Assembly: GCA_016714605.1 (NCBI GenBank)
Contig: JADKDL010000014.1
Span: forward strand, 70,505 to 134,504
Length of the DNA: 64,000 nt
Direction of reading: 5' to 3'
DNA from: Bacteroidales bacterium
Lineage (GTDB): Bacteria; Bacteroidota; Bacteroidia; Bacteroidales; UBA1715
Of the stretch, positions 55,797 through 64,000 are shown piece by piece; the stretch's first letter is position 1; every line of letters begins with the position of its first letter. The notes beneath the pieces are model-generated. The model had not been told where the DNA came from, did not search any database, and saw only the letters and a program-made list of their open reading frames with translations. The position numbers and the translations under genes are program-made.

Positions 55797-57555
55797 ATTA
55801 ACTATAGATAATAAAATTGTAGAAGTAGAAAAAGGCACTACAATTTTGAAAGCAGCACGAAAAATTGGCATTGATATACCTACACTTTGCTATTTTGAGT
55901 TGTGTGATATGAAAATAGAAAATAAACCGGGAGGATGTAGGATATGTGTAGTTGAAATCAATGGTCGCAAAAATCTTGCTCCATCTTGTATTACAGAAGC
56001 TACCGAGGGCATGGTGGTAAATACTCACAATATTCGGGTACTCAATGCAAGAAGAACGGTGGTTAAGCTTATGATTTCAGATCATCCGTTTGACTGTTTA
56101 GTATGTGCAAAATCTGGAAATTGTGAACTACAAACAATAGCTACGAAATTTGGTATTAGAGATATTCCATACAAAGGAGAAAAATCAACATATAGAAAAG
56201 ATACTTCGCCTTCTATTATACGCGATATAGATAAATGTATAATGTGTAGAAGGTGCGAGATGATGTGTAATGAAGTGCAAACCGTAGGCGCGTTATCGGC
56301 AGTAAACAGAGGCTTCAAATCGGTTGTAGCACCTGCGTTCGAAATGGATTTGGAAAAATCGCCTTGTACTTATTGTGGTCAGTGTGTGTCTGTTTGCCCT
56401 ACAGGAGCATTGACCGAGGTAGACCATTCCAACGATGTGTTAAGAGCTCTATCAGACAGTAAAAAAACGGTAATAGTGCAAACGGCTCCTGCGGTGCGTG
56501 CAGCTTTGGGCGAAGAATTCGGACTTGAGCCGGGTACTTCCGTAACAGGAAAAATGGTAGCAGCACTTCGTCGGCTTGGTTTTAAGTATGTTTTTGATAC
56601 CAATTTTGCAGCCGACCTAACTATTATGGAAGAAGGCACTGAATTACTCGGACGACTAAACAGACATTTGAGTGGTGATAGCTCGGTTAAACTGCCTATG
56701 CTTACCTCTTGCTGTCCGGGATGGGTTAATTTTTTTGAACATAATTTTTCCGATTTGCTTGACATTCCTTCAACTGCAAAATCGCCTCAACAGATGTTTG
56801 GTGCTATAGCTAAATCATATTTTGCCGATAAAATTGGTGTAAAACGAAACGATATGGTGGTAGTTTCTATTATGCCTTGTTTAGCTAAAAAATATGAGTG
56901 TCAGCGTGAGGAGTTTAAAGTTGATGGAAATCCTGATGTCGATTTTTCATTATCAACTCGCGAACTTGCTCAATTTATTAAACAAGCAAACATTGATTTC
57001 TTAGATTTACCAGATGAAGATTTTGATAATCCTCTTGGTGAATCTAGTGGTGCTGGCGTAATATTTGGCAACACTGGTGGAGTTATTGAAGCTGCTTGTA
57101 GAACAGCGTATGAATTACATACAGGTAAAACATTGGAGAAAGTTGATTTCGAAGCTTTAAGAGGTATGGATGGAATAAGATCGGCTACTATTGATTTTGA
57201 TGGCTTACCTTTAAATATTGGAATTGCCCACGGTTTGGCTAATGCTCGAATTTTGCTAAATGAAGTAAGAGCCGGAAAATCAAACTATCATGCTATTGAA
57301 ATTATGGCTTGCCCCGGAGGATGTATTGGTGGTGGTGGACAGCCTTTTCACCATGGAAATAGCGAATTATTAAAAAAGCGGGCTTCTGTTTTATATCAAG
57401 AAGATACTAATAAAACGCTTAGAAAGTCTCACCAAAATCCGCATATTATAAAATTATATGAAGATTTCTTAGGTGAACCCTGCGGACATAAATCGCACAA
57501 ATTATTACACACAAAATATTTTGATAAAAGTGATGAGGTGTCTATTCATGAATAG
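55783..57555 (+). CDS. hydA: [FeFe] hydrogenase catalytic subunit HydA
   Basis: The 590-residue enzyme has an N-terminal plant-type [2Fe-2S] domain, a His-Cys [4Fe-4S] motif (HPFDCLVCAKSGNCELQ), and two further [4Fe-4S] clusters (CIMCRRCEMMC, CTYCGQCVSVCP). The H-cluster domain has all three signatures: L1 TSCCPGW with the proton-shuttle cysteine, L2 IMPCLAKKYECQREE, and L3 MACPGGCIGGGGQP. It interconverts protons and H2 in the cytoplasm. It overlaps hydB by 14 bp. It lacks the extra C-terminal [2Fe-2S] domain of the Thermotoga subunit. Every ligand looks intact, which argues for a working enzyme. An ATG two codons later is an alternative start. Confidence 0.97.
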   Translation: MEMIKLTIDNKIVEVEKGTTILKAARKIGIDIPTLCYFELCDMKIENKPGGCRICVVEINGRKNLAPSCITEATEGMVVNTHNIRVLNARRTVVKLMISDHPFDCLVCAKSGNCELQTIATKFGIRDIPYKGEKSTYRKDTSPSIIRDIDKCIMCRRCEMMCNEVQTVGALSAVNRGFKSVVAPAFEMDLEKSPCTYCGQCVSVCPTGALTEVDHSNDVLRALSDSKKTVIVQTAPAVRAALGEEFGLEPGTSVTGKMVAALRRLGFKYVFDTNFAADLTIMEEGTELLGRLNRHLSGDSSVKLPMLTSCCPGWVNFFEHNFSDLLDIPSTAKSPQQMFGAIAKSYFADKIGVKRNDMVVVSIMPCLAKKYECQREEFKVDGNPDVDFSLSTRELAQFIKQANIDFLDLPDEDFDNPLGESSGAGVIFGNTGGVIEAACRTAYELHTGKTLEKVDFEALRGMDGIRSATIDFDGLPLNIGIAHGLANARILLNEVRAGKSNYHAIEIMACPGGCIGGGGQPFHHGNSELLKKRASVLYQEDTNKTLRKSHQNPHIIKLYEDFLGEPCGHKSHKLLHTKYFDKSDEVSIHE

Positions 57556-57665
57556 TAAAAGTGATGTGGTGAAAATTGAAAAAATATCAATGTATTACAC
57601 CAAACGTTTGCTTATAATGAGTGAATAGATATAAAAAAAGTAAAACAATTAGTAAATGTAATAGT

Positions 57666-58286
57666 ATGGTTAATAAAATATTATCAGAAGATAAAAAAGA
57701 TGATGGCATAAAACTGACCAAGAAAGATGGTGCAGAGATTATTAAAACGCTTGATAAATCAGAGCCTTTATACAAGTATGCTTCTGTTGAGAAAGAAAAG
57801 GTAAAAGTTAAACTAAAGCTCTCTGAAGAGAAAATTAATAAAATAAAGGAAATATGCAAGCTATTTGATAATGAAGCGGGAGAGTTAATAAATATTTTAC
57901 ACCAAACCCAACATTCATTAGGTTATCTGCCAGCTGAGGTACAAGAGGTTATTGCTCATGCGCTGAATGTTTCTAGTGCTCATGTATATGGGGTAGTTAC
58001 ATTTTATTCATATTTTACTATGATACCCAAAGGTCGTTTTCCAATATCGGTTTGCACTGGTACTGCCTGTTATGTGCGGGGTGCCGAAAAGGTTTTGGAT
58101 GAATTCAAACGCCAGTTAGGTATAAACATGGGAGAAACATCCGTAGATGGTAAATTTTCATTAAGTTGTCTACGTTGTGTTGGTGCTTGTGGATTGGCTC
58201 CAGTGGTACTTGTAGGAGAAAAGGTATATGGTCGTGTGTCGCCAGATGGAGTAAAAGCTATCTTAGATGCTTACAAAGAAGTTTAA
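57666..58286 (+). CDS. hydC: [FeFe] hydrogenase gamma subunit HydC (NuoE-like)
   Basis: The thioredoxin-fold [2Fe-2S] domain of NuoE type occupies about residues 50-206. Its ligands are CTGTACYVRG and CLRCVGACGLAP, and the upstream ILHQTQHSLGYLPAEVQEVI is typical. A charged leader of about 50 residues precedes it, longer than in most family members. With HydA and HydB it forms the trimeric NADH/ferredoxin hydrogenase. The ATG is preferred; a GTG 15 codons upstream is also open. It follows hydA by about 110 bp on the same strand and closes the operon; the maturase genes converge on it. Confidence 0.92.
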   Translation: MVNKILSEDKKDDGIKLTKKDGAEIIKTLDKSEPLYKYASVEKEKVKVKLKLSEEKINKIKEICKLFDNEAGELINILHQTQHSLGYLPAEVQEVIAHALNVSSAHVYGVVTFYSYFTMIPKGRFPISVCTGTACYVRGAEKVLDEFKRQLGINMGETSVDGKFSLSCLRCVGACGLAPVVLVGEKVYGRVSPDGVKAILDAYKEV

Positions 58287-58350
58287 TTTGGTATTAAAAA
58301 TTCATATACATTTTTGTAAAATCTTGAACATTACAATAGAGGCGGTAATT

Positions 58351-59433
58351 TTATAATTTGTCTTTATGTAGAAAGTGCTTTGAATCGCCCCAAGCATTAT
58401 ATCCTATTGTATGTTTTATAAGGTGAACACGTGTATCAATGCAACTTTTGCAGTCTTCAGCATTTTCATCAGTACAGGGTTTATTTTCGTAGAGCGCATA
58501 GTTGTTTCTATATTTTCCGGGGGTAATGTTAGGCATAAGAATATTTGCTCCTATTTGAATTGCTTTTTCCCTTCCAATTTTATCAATTGCTTGAAGCGCG
58601 GTGGTTGCTGCTATATTGATTTCAGGCATCATGATACGCAATATGGCTATCATTTTTAAGCTTAGAAATAACCTTTCATTGAGTGGTAAAATGCTATTTT
58701 TATATTGGTAAAGAGGTGTGTCTTTATGTTCAATATATGGACCCATGCCACACATGTCTATATTCATTTCTTTCATAAACAATAGATCGGTTGCCAAATG
58801 TTCTATATTCTGAAAAGGTAGTCCTACCATTACACCAGTACCTACCTGATAGCCAATTTTTTTTAAATTATTAAGTGCATTTATTCTCTCATGCCAACTA
58901 TGAAGTTGGTTGTGAGGGTGAATTTTATAATATAATTCTTCTGTTGCCGATTCTATGCGTAATAAATATCTATGTGCTCCACTTTCAAACCAATGTTGGT
59001 AGGTATCGGCAGATTGTTCACCACATGAAAGTGTAATTCCAATTTCTCCATTGGTAATTTCTTTTGCTAACTTCAGAATTCGGTCAATTTTACTTATAAA
59101 ACCCGAATTTGCTATTTCACCAGATTGAATTACAACAGATCCATATTTGTTCTCATAGGCAAATTTTATAGCTGATAAAACCTCCGATTCATCTAAAGTA
59201 TATCGATGAATAAGAGCATTAGACTTTCTAATACCACAATACAGACAGTCTTTGTGGCAGATGTTTGATAATTCTATTAAGCCTCGCAAGAATACAACAT
59301 TACCTATATTGTCTTGTTTAATTTTTGCAGCAGTTTTAAAAAGAATTTTTACATTTTCGTCATTCAAGCTTAAAAGTTGAACAATGTCGCTTTTGGTAAA
59401 TTCAGATTTTTCTAAAATATGTAAAATAGACAT
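58351..59433 (-). CDS. hydE: [FeFe] hydrogenase H-cluster radical SAM maturase HydE
   Basis: The 360-residue radical SAM protein has the cluster motif CHKDCLYCGIR (CX3CX2C) near residue 60, followed by a BATS-type C-terminal region. The optional second cluster motif of HydE, CX7CX2C, is present as CTDENAEDCKSC near the C-terminus. HydE acts on the iron-cysteine complex made by HydG on the way to the dithiomethylamine-bridged subcluster. It is the third gene of a hydG-hydF-hydE unit, separated from hydF by 138 bp with a strong inverted repeat, and converges on hydC. Confidence 0.95.
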   Translation of the reverse strand: MSILHILEKSEFTKSDIVQLLSLNDENVKILFKTAAKIKQDNIGNVVFLRGLIELSNICHKDCLYCGIRKSNALIHRYTLDESEVLSAIKFAYENKYGSVVIQSGEIANSGFISKIDRILKLAKEITNGEIGITLSCGEQSADTYQHWFESGAHRYLLRIESATEELYYKIHPHNQLHSWHERINALNNLKKIGYQVGTGVMVGLPFQNIEHLATDLLFMKEMNIDMCGMGPYIEHKDTPLYQYKNSILPLNERLFLSLKMIAILRIMMPEINIAATTALQAIDKIGREKAIQIGANILMPNITPGKYRNNYALYENKPCTDENAEDCKSCIDTRVHLIKHTIGYNAWGDSKHFLHKDKL

Positions 59434-59494
59434 ATATGTTTAAATTAATAATACAGAATTTTCATGTGTTTTTTTTAAATTTTAAGTTAAGGTC

Positions 59495-59560
59495 ACATGG
59501 AACATCCATAATAATCAAGCTCCTTATTGTTAAAGCCTCTTTATAATGGATGTTTCATGT
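59495..59560. repeat. Inverted repeat in the hydF-hydE spacer
   Basis: ACATGGAACATCCAT (59495-59509) and ATGGATGTTTCATGT (59546-59560) pair over 15 positions with one G-U. The loop is 36 nt. It lacks a T-run on the minus strand directly after the stem, so it does not look like a simple terminator; it may stabilise RNA or reduce hydE expression. Confidence 0.6.
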
Positions 59561-59571
59561 AAATATTCAAA

Positions 59572-60786
59572 TCAGCGAAAAAATGGAGCAATAGCTCTAT
59601 CAAAAATTCCGTTCATGTATGCTATTGCTAAACCATAATTGGTAATAGGTATTTCTGCGTCTATAGCAAGCTTGAGTCTGTTTTGTAATTGTTTTTTTGT
59701 CACCATACAACCTCCGCATTGTATAATAATAGCAAAACTGGTTATATCTTCTTTAATTTCAGAAAGTCCTGCAACTACAGTAAAATGCAGTTCTTTATTC
59801 GTAAATTTTGTAATCCAGTCAGGAAGTTTATATCGTCCTATATCTTCGCAGCTTACATGATGTGTACACGATTCGAGAATTAATACTTTATCGCCATCTT
59901 TTAATTTGGAAATATATGATGTTCCTTGTATATACTTTTCGAAATCGCCTTTTAATCGAGCAAAAATTACGCTAAATCCGGTAAGAGGAATGTCTTCAGG
60001 GATAAGTTTAGAAACCATTCCAAAAACTTGACTATCTGTCACAACCAAAGCTGGTTTGATACCAAGTTTTAAGAAATCTTCAATCTCAGTTTCCTTTATA
60101 GTTATGCAGATGCAGTTATTATTTAGTACATCTCTTATAGCCATGTTTTGTGGCAAAATCATTCGTCCATCGGGAGCTTCGCTATCAACAGGGGTTATAA
60201 GCAAAACAATATCTTTTGGTTTTATCAGGTTTGTAAAAAGTGATGTTTTTTGATATGCCGTTTGGGGTATTGTGTTCTTAATATGTTCAACAATAGCTTC
60301 AAAATTTGTAGGAGAAGAGCAACTGAATGAAACGGTTGTTGCAGAAGAGATTTTTCTAATTTTTTCAATTGTATGATTTGTAATTTCTTGTAAATCACTT
60401 TTATTATGAACTATAAGATAAGGAACCGCAAAATCATCAAATTGTTTTATTAGATTTATTTCAATATTGTCAAATTTATTGTTGGTAATCAATAAAATAG
60501 CACAGTCCACTGTTTTTATAGTAGCATTAGATTTAGCTACTCGCTTCAAACCAAGTTCGCCTTTATCATCAATACCGGCGGTGTCTATGAGAATTGCAGG
60601 ACCAATACCAAATATCTCTACCGATTTCTTAACCGGATCTGTGGTTGTTCCAGCCTTATCTGATACTATTGATAAATCTTGACCAACAAGCAAGTTGATA
60701 AATGAACTTTTCCCATTATTTCTTCTTCCGAAAATACCAATGTGTGGTTTTATGTCATTTCCTTTATTCATTTTTTGAATAATCAT
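59572..60786 (-). CDS. hydF: [FeFe] hydrogenase H-cluster maturation GTPase HydF
   Basis: The 404-residue protein has an N-terminal TrmE-like GTPase domain (Walker A GRRNNGKSSF; DTAGIDDKGELG; VHNKSD) and a C-terminal cluster-binding domain. HydF receives the assembled diiron subcluster from HydE/HydG and delivers it to HydA. The usual metal motif is CxH-x46-53-HCxxC. Here it reads CTH, 46 residues, then QCGGC, so the second histidine is replaced by glutamine while all three cysteines are kept. It starts 3 bp after hydG. An ATG five codons later is an alternative start. Confidence 0.94.
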   Translation of the reverse strand: MIIQKMNKGNDIKPHIGIFGRRNNGKSSFINLLVGQDLSIVSDKAGTTTDPVKKSVEIFGIGPAILIDTAGIDDKGELGLKRVAKSNATIKTVDCAILLITNNKFDNIEINLIKQFDDFAVPYLIVHNKSDLQEITNHTIEKIRKISSATTVSFSCSSPTNFEAIVEHIKNTIPQTAYQKTSLFTNLIKPKDIVLLITPVDSEAPDGRMILPQNMAIRDVLNNNCICITIKETEIEDFLKLGIKPALVVTDSQVFGMVSKLIPEDIPLTGFSVIFARLKGDFEKYIQGTSYISKLKDGDKVLILESCTHHVSCEDIGRYKLPDWITKFTNKELHFTVVAGLSEIKEDITSFAIIIQCGGCMVTKKQLQNRLKLAIDAEIPITNYGLAIAYMNGIFDRAIAPFFR

Positions 60787-60789
60787 TAT

Positions 60790-62217
60790 TTATAAATATA
60801 AATCTCTTTCTCCTGCTTTAATGCGTTCTATTATAGAGCTTATTAATCGTTTTGTTTTTTCATCGTCAATTGTTGCCAAGTTTTTTTCTAATACGTTCCA
60901 AGCCTTTAAAGCTGTGTGAGGAGGAGCATAATCCATTATATATTCGGCCATCGTCAAAATTGCATTAGGAGTACAAAATCGTTTAATGAAACCGGGAACA
61001 GAAAATTCCATAAAATGCTCTCCTGTTCTACCTTTCCTGTAGCACGATGTACAAAAAGAGGGCATCATTTCTTGTTCCAGCAATTCATCAATAATTTCGT
61101 TTAGAGAACGATCGTCATTTATTTTAAATTGCATATTATTAATATCGATAGAGTCTTCATTAGATTTGGCATAACTTCCTAATTCTATTTTAGTTCCACC
61201 ATCAATCTGCGAAACGCCAAACTGAATAATTTCATTACGCAACAGAGCAGGTTCTCTTGCGCTGAGAATCATACCGGCGTATGGTACTGCCAGACGCAGA
61301 ATTGCAATTAATTTTGTAAAATCATCATCGTTAACAAAGAATTCATCGTTCAAATTGAGCTGTGAGGCATTCTGGATACGTGGAAAAGATATGGTATGTG
61401 GTCCAATGTCGTAGCATGCCTCTAAGTGATTGGTATGTCGCACTAAACCCATTACCTCAAATCGCCAATCATACAATCCGAAAAGCGCACCAATGCCCAC
61501 ATCGTCGAGTCCTGCCTCAAGTGCTCTATCTAATGAGGTGAGTCTATAGTTATAGTCAGCTTTTTTACCACTCAAATGATATTTTTTATAGGCATCAGGG
61601 TGATACGTTTCTTGAAACACTTGATATGTGCCTATACCAGCTTCCTTTACTGTTTTAAAACCTTCAATATCTAAAGGAGCTGCATTGATATTTACACGTC
61701 TGATTTGTCCATTTCCTTTTCGTACTTTATAAGCAGTTTTTACGGAATTAGAAATAAATTCTGGTGTATATTCTGCATGTTCACCATATACTAGTATTAA
61801 TCGTTTTTGACCATTCTCTTCTAATGCCTCAATCTCCCTTACAAGCTCTTCTTCATTAAGTGTTTTGTGCAAAGCTTCTTTATTTGATGATTTGAACCCG
61901 CAATAGGTGCAATTATTGGCACACTTGCTTCCAACATACAAAGGAGCAAAAAGCACTATTCTATTACCATAAATAGTTTTTTTTAATGTTTTAGCTCCTT
62001 CTTTGATTTCGGCTATTAATTCAGGATTTTCTGTATTGACTAGAACTGCTACTTCTTCAAGATTGAGCCTCACTTTTGAAAGAGATTTTGAAATTATTTC
62101 TCTTACCTTATTTGCTGTAGGTATAGTGTTATTTATGTAGTTCCATATTTCTTCTGCGTCAATAAAAGGCAACATTGGTTTATCTTCAATCTTATATTTT
62201 TGGGGAGAAAGTTTCAT
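60790..62217 (-). CDS. hydG: [FeFe] hydrogenase H-cluster radical SAM maturase HydG
   Basis: The 475-residue tyrosine lyase makes the CO and CN ligands and an iron synthon for the H-cluster. The radical SAM cluster motif is CANNCTYCGFKSSN (CX3CX2C). The C-terminal auxiliary cluster motif CX2CX22C is exact (CTSCYRKGRTGEHFM to RFC). The family marker GLYDWRFEVMGLVRHTNHLE is present. It differs from ThiH by this C-terminal motif. It is the first gene of the hydGFE unit, with a TACCTTTG promoter box about 60 bp upstream. Confidence 0.96.
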   Translation of the reverse strand: MKLSPQKYKIEDKPMLPFIDAEEIWNYINNTIPTANKVREIISKSLSKVRLNLEEVAVLVNTENPELIAEIKEGAKTLKKTIYGNRIVLFAPLYVGSKCANNCTYCGFKSSNKEALHKTLNEEELVREIEALEENGQKRLILVYGEHAEYTPEFISNSVKTAYKVRKGNGQIRRVNINAAPLDIEGFKTVKEAGIGTYQVFQETYHPDAYKKYHLSGKKADYNYRLTSLDRALEAGLDDVGIGALFGLYDWRFEVMGLVRHTNHLEACYDIGPHTISFPRIQNASQLNLNDEFFVNDDDFTKLIAILRLAVPYAGMILSAREPALLRNEIIQFGVSQIDGGTKIELGSYAKSNEDSIDINNMQFKINDDRSLNEIIDELLEQEMMPSFCTSCYRKGRTGEHFMEFSVPGFIKRFCTPNAILTMAEYIMDYAPPHTALKAWNVLEKNLATIDDEKTKRLISSIIERIKAGERDLYL

Positions 62218-62273
62218 GTAATTCTATGAAAAAATATTGTTTATAGCTATCTATACTAGCTTTTTAATGAGTT

Positions 62274-62281
62274 CAAAGGTA
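62274..62281 (-). promoter_or_regulatory. Candidate promoter -7 box for hydGFE
   Basis: On the minus strand this reads TACCTTTG, an exact TAnnTTTG match, placing transcription start about 50 nt before the hydG ATG. The -33 TTTG element is not clear. Confidence 0.4.
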
Positions 62282-62395
62282 CTGCATTATTAAATTATTA
62301 TATTCTTTAGCATGGGTATTTATTAAAAAAAGTAAGCTTCTATAACGAATACTGTGGGTAAATGTAAATATTATATTTGGTAATCAATATATTCG

Positions 62396-62466
62396 AGGGA
62401 CGGAGTCCTGTAATCTTAGTAATAGTTAATATGGAAATTTTCTTAGGGAGCGTAGCTCTGCAATCT
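62396..62466. repeat. Pair of short hairpin repeats
   Basis: AGGGACGGAGTCCTGTAATCT (21 bp, 62396-62416) and the related 22-bp unit at 62445-62466 (AGGGAGCGTAGCTCTGCAATCT, shown as AGGGAGCG, TAGCTCTG, CAATCT) each hold a small hairpin (GGGAC/GTCCT and GGGAGC/GCTCT) and a shared tail. They are 49 bp apart in the 489-bp spacer between hydG and the DUF898 gene. The rest of the spacer holds nothing I can name. Confidence 0.55.
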
Positions 62467-62706
62467 GAAATATACTAATTAAAAACGTTTTCCCTGTTTC
62501 AAAAACATTCAACAGGTTTCCTTATTGATTAAATTTTATAGAAATTACACAAAACAATGATTAATCTCATAGTTTATAATTTCGTAAAACCATATATTAT
62601 TTTTAGTTTTGGTTTTATAGGAAAATAGTCATGTAATATTTACAAAGTGATTATTTTCTATCCGAGAAAAATTAAACATTTTAACTAACCTAAACAACAG
62701 AAAAGA

Positions 62707-63663
62707 ATGGATTCAACTAGCACAAATTCTAAAACTTATTCATTAAGTTACAATGGCACAGGAGGCGATTATTTCGGTGTTATTATTGTAAACTGGCTGC
62801 TCACCGTCCTTACATTGGGTATATTTTATCCTTGGGCTAAAGCAAACCAATTGAAGTATATTTATGGCTCATCTTCTCTAAACTCCGACGCATTTGCATT
62901 TCATGGTACCGGTAAAGAAATGTTCAAAGGCTTTCTGAAAACAATACTGATATTTGGAGCTTTAATGATTATTTTCGGCGCATTATCGCGGGTAAATCCT
63001 GTAGCTGCTGTTGTTGTTTTATATTTGGGTATTTTTGCAATTATGCCCCTTGCTATACATGGTTCTTACAGATATAGAATGTCTCGCACTTCATGGAGAG
63101 GTATCCGCTTTGCTTATAAAGGAAATAGAAACGAATTATCAATGAACTTCTACAAATGGGTTTTTTTAACAGTCATTACCTTTGGTATATACGGTTCTTG
63201 GATGGTTGTAAATCTGAGAGAATATTTGATTAGTAATATTAAATTCGGAAATATTGAATTTAATTATAAAGCAGATGGTGGAACCCTCTTAATTATCAAT
63301 ATAAAAGGTTATTTTCTTACTATTTTAACACTTGGTATTTATGCCGCATGGTGGCAGAAAGATCTGTTTGAGTTTTATGTGAATAATACAAAACTTACTA
63401 AAGATGATAAGACACTGAGTCTTAAATCGACAGTAACAGGTGGCGGATTTTTTAAACTCTTTCTTGTAAATCTTTTAATTGTTGTTTTCACCCTAGGATT
63501 AGGATATGCTTGGGTAGTAACCAGAACGATGAAATATATTTTTACTAATATAGAGATTGACGGAGATATTGATCTTGACAGCATTAGTCAGTCTGATGAA
63601 AACTTTACAAATGCAACCGGCGACGAAATGGCCGATTTCCTTGACATTGACTTTATAATATAA
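62707..63663 (+). CDS. YjgN/DUF898 family membrane protein
   Basis: The 318-residue protein has three copies of a roughly 100-residue unit with paired membrane helices, each with a motif like NWLLTVLTLGIFYPWAKANQ, KWVFLTVITFGIYGSWMVVN and GYFLTILTLGIYAAWWQKDL. This is the DUF898 (YjgN) pattern. Its function is unknown; it lies in the inner membrane. The stop overlaps the next ATG (TAATG), coupling it to a probable M48 peptidase, a pairing often seen for this family and consistent with an envelope-maintenance role. Confidence 0.88.
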   Translation: MDSTSTNSKTYSLSYNGTGGDYFGVIIVNWLLTVLTLGIFYPWAKANQLKYIYGSSSLNSDAFAFHGTGKEMFKGFLKTILIFGALMIIFGALSRVNPVAAVVVLYLGIFAIMPLAIHGSYRYRMSRTSWRGIRFAYKGNRNELSMNFYKWVFLTVITFGIYGSWMVVNLREYLISNIKFGNIEFNYKADGGTLLIINIKGYFLTILTLGIYAAWWQKDLFEFYVNNTKLTKDDKTLSLKSTVTGGGFFKLFLVNLLIVVFTLGLGYAWVVTRTMKYIFTNIEIDGDIDLDSISQSDENFTNATGDEMADFLDIDFII

Positions 63664-64000
63664 TGATAAATATACAAGCTACATATTTCGATGGTATATC
63701 TTCTGTACCTAATATAATTAATATCTCATTCTGCGATACTGATGGTACTATTACATTGAGCAAAGCCGTAGGTGGAGTTTCAATGCTCAATGCAGAAGAG
63801 TTTTATTTTGAGAGATATGGAAATTGTTTGTATTTAAAAATAAGTGAGAAAGATGAAAGCTCTATAAAAATATGTGAAAGTGATTTTATAGAGCTTTTCA
63901 TTAAATACAGAAAAAGAAAGAGAAAAATTGGAGTCTATGATTTCTTAGTTAATCAAAGTTTTAAAACGTATATATTTATAGCTGTTATAGTATTAGGTTT
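63663..64000 (+). CDS. Probable M48 peptidase with DUF7092-like N-terminus (cut by window edge)
   Basis: The 112 codons present start MINIQATYFDGISSVPNIIN and show a small beta-rich domain (YFDG, then FYFERYGNCLYLKISEKDES), followed by the beginning of a membrane helix (TYIFIAVIVLG). An N-terminal domain of this sort (DUF7092) normally precedes a membrane-bound M48 zinc peptidase and sits next to DUF898 genes. The HExxH motif lies beyond the window, so the peptidase call is inference from the N-terminus and neighbour. Confidence 0.6.
   Translation, partial: MINIQATYFDGISSVPNIINISFCDTDGTITLSKAVGGVSMLNAEEFYFERYGNCLYLKISEKDESSIKICESDFIELFIKYRKRKRKIGVYDFLVNQSFKTYIFIAVIVLG

Noticed and set aside
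57548..57628. 26-codon frame linking the end of hydA to the start region of hydC
   Set aside because: It is short, has no family resemblance and can be explained by chance; coupling is possible but unsupported.
1..64000. CRISPR arrays, retrons, prophage or integrative-element integrase genes
   Set aside because: No array of short identical repeats, reverse transcriptase, phage structural gene or tyrosine/serine recombinase was found; the only transposase is that of the IS3 element.

Overview
The window is a low-G+C stretch of a chromosome from the phylum Bacteroidetes, most likely an anaerobic, fermenting member of the Bacteroidales or a relative. The evidence is a type-B C-terminal secretion domain (CHU_C family) on a giant PKD protein, a PorP/SprF-family outer-membrane protein, a FISUMP-domain protein, promoter boxes of the Bacteroidetes form TAnnTTTG, very few Shine-Dalgarno sequences, and an oxygen-sensitive [FeFe] hydrogenase with its maturases. 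The standard genetic code fits all genes.

Layout. 1-8.9 kb: the start of a U32 peptidase gene, then a 2663-residue secreted protein with more than 20 PKD domains. 8.9-16.9 kb: kpsF, recQ, a FISUMP protein, a glycosyltransferase, tatD, a conserved hypothetical and a ROK sugar kinase. 17-19.6 kb: an ExbB / small membrane protein / ExbD / ExbD operon and tRNA-Ser. 19.7-24.9 kb: a cysteine-cluster protein, a glycosyltransferase plus flippase pair, and dnaK. 25.4-34.9 kb: a restriction-modification island, visibly richer in G+C, with hsdM, hsdS, a KilA-N gene, a frameshifted hsdR, a type IIG remnant, two RhuM paralogues and a small broken gene. 35-47.9 kb: an MscS channel, a SiaC-like protein, a KefB-type antiporter, priA, a HAD protein, an M16 peptidase and a TPR/SpoIIE phosphatase. 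47.9-51.1 kb: a TPR-PD40 protein, a PorP/SprF protein and an HD protein. 51.1-53.5 kb: long palindromic repeats and an IS3-family element that holds a candidate small RNA. 53.9-62.2 kb: a complete [FeFe] hydrogenase module, with hydB-hydA-hydC on one strand and hydG-hydF-hydE converging on it. 62.7-64 kb: a DUF898 membrane protein and the start of a probable M48 peptidase gene.

How the genes work together. HydABC resembles the trimeric NADH/ferredoxin-linked (electron-bifurcating) hydrogenases. HydE, HydF and HydG build its H-cluster, so one 8.3-kb block holds what is needed to make and run the enzyme. The giant PKD protein carries a type-B signal, and PorP/SprF proteins are the known outer-membrane partners of such cargo, so the two distant loci may be functionally linked. 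ExbB/ExbD would energise an outer-membrane process with the proton gradient.

Caution. Four places show single-base reading-frame breaks that one base would repair: exbD, hsdR, a type IIG remnant and hydB. Two lie in poly-A runs. Either the assembly carries indel errors or several of these genes are really damaged; the sequence alone cannot decide. The best candidates for something new are the structured small RNA inside the IS3 element, the KilA-N/RhuM-bearing restriction island, and the 150-bp nested palindrome at its right edge.
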